Shown in pieces: positions 63,641 to 64,000 of a stretch of 64,000 nt of DNA. The notes under the pieces are model-generated. The model saw only the letters and a program-made list of their open reading frames with translations. It was not told the DNA's origin and did not search any database. Source of the stretch: Myotis daubentonii. Its lineage: Eukaryota > Chordata > Mammalia > Chiroptera > Vespertilionidae. The DNA lies in contig NC_081842.1 of the NCBI RefSeq assembly GCF_963259705.1, positions 178,315,849 to 178,379,848 on the forward strand, given 5' to 3'. Every line of letters starts with the position of its first letter. Positions within the stretch are counted from its first letter, which is position 1. The position numbers were made by a program, and so were the translations under genes.

Positions 63641-64000
63641 AGCTACCCAACAGGTATTATATGATAATATAATATGTACAGTATATTATCAATGTAAGTT
63701 TCATTCCTTGGAAATGAAAGCCACATGATGAAGTACAGGATGGAAGGTGTCTGGGCCGCTCTGAGCACTGAACCACTCCTGAATAGCTTAACAATATTTT
63801 GATGTAAGATTTGTTTTTCTATTATTTCTAAACAAGTGCTCTTTGGGGACTGGAGTATCTCATGCAGTGATGGGAGAAGTCCTAGCAATATTAATTCCTT
63901 GCTATAATGGGTATCTGTTGCTTTTGCCTGCCTGGCTTCCATTGTTCCCACTATTAATTATTGCACCTCAAGCTTTCTTTGAGGAATGACCCTTTCCCGT
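63641..64000. other. Unique AT-rich sequence to the right edge
   Basis: Nothing recognised. The 102-codon minus-strand frame (63643-63951) has no domain. Confidence 0.4.

Overview
The window is a mammalian, almost certainly vespertilionid bat, intergenic or intronic region made largely of transposable elements. I found no convincing host protein-coding exon. The bat assignment rests on three things. About twelve tRNA-derived SINEs of the Ves type are present. Six rolling-circle Helitrons of the HeliBat type are present (5' TC, 3' CTAG preceded by a palindrome, inserted between A and T). There are also several short hAT elements with readable inverted repeats, including a SPIN element. Among mammals this mix is characteristic of vesper bats. 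Older layers (MIR, L2, MER5/Charlie, MaLR, old L1) are shared with other placental mammals. I cannot decide the genus.

Layout. 1-3985: 3' part of a young LINE-1 with ORF2 open apart from one stop codon, a G-rich 3' UTR and an A-rich tail. 3990-14500: unique sequence with MIR and L2 pieces, an old antisense L1, a MER5 element and one Ves SINE. 14540-15362: a Charlie-type hAT broken by a TA-flanked inverted-repeat element and a Ves SINE. 16860-17240: a CpG-island-like segment with tandem GC boxes, the only promoter-like sequence. 18880-21570: an L2 broken by a hAT, a MIR and a Ves, then a MaLR LTR and another hAT. 22750-29500: Ves insertions, simple repeats and unique sequence. 29539-30408: two Helitrons abutting exactly. 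34817-34982: a long TTCC tract. 39835-41190: an L2 split by a Helitron. 42155-49220: one ancient L1 that has received two Helitrons, a SPIN, another hAT, a complete but internally deleted class II endogenous retrovirus, and an antisense bat L1. 49230-64000: mostly unique sequence with MIR, L2 and MER5 pieces, a three-level nest (MER5, Ves, hAT) near 59020-59660, and a Helitron inside an old repeat near 61507.

How the parts work together. Nothing here forms an operon or pathway. The autonomous partner types visible are L1 (source of the reverse transcriptase thought to move Ves SINEs) and the retrovirus. The Helitrons and hAT elements here are too short to encode a transposase and must have been mobilised in trans. 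The most informative aspects are the nesting order, the intact target-site duplications, and the mosaic LTRs of the provirus. All family names come from recognition of motifs and remembered consensus features, not from a database search. Boundaries of old repeats (MIR, L2, old L1) are approximate to about 10-20 bases.
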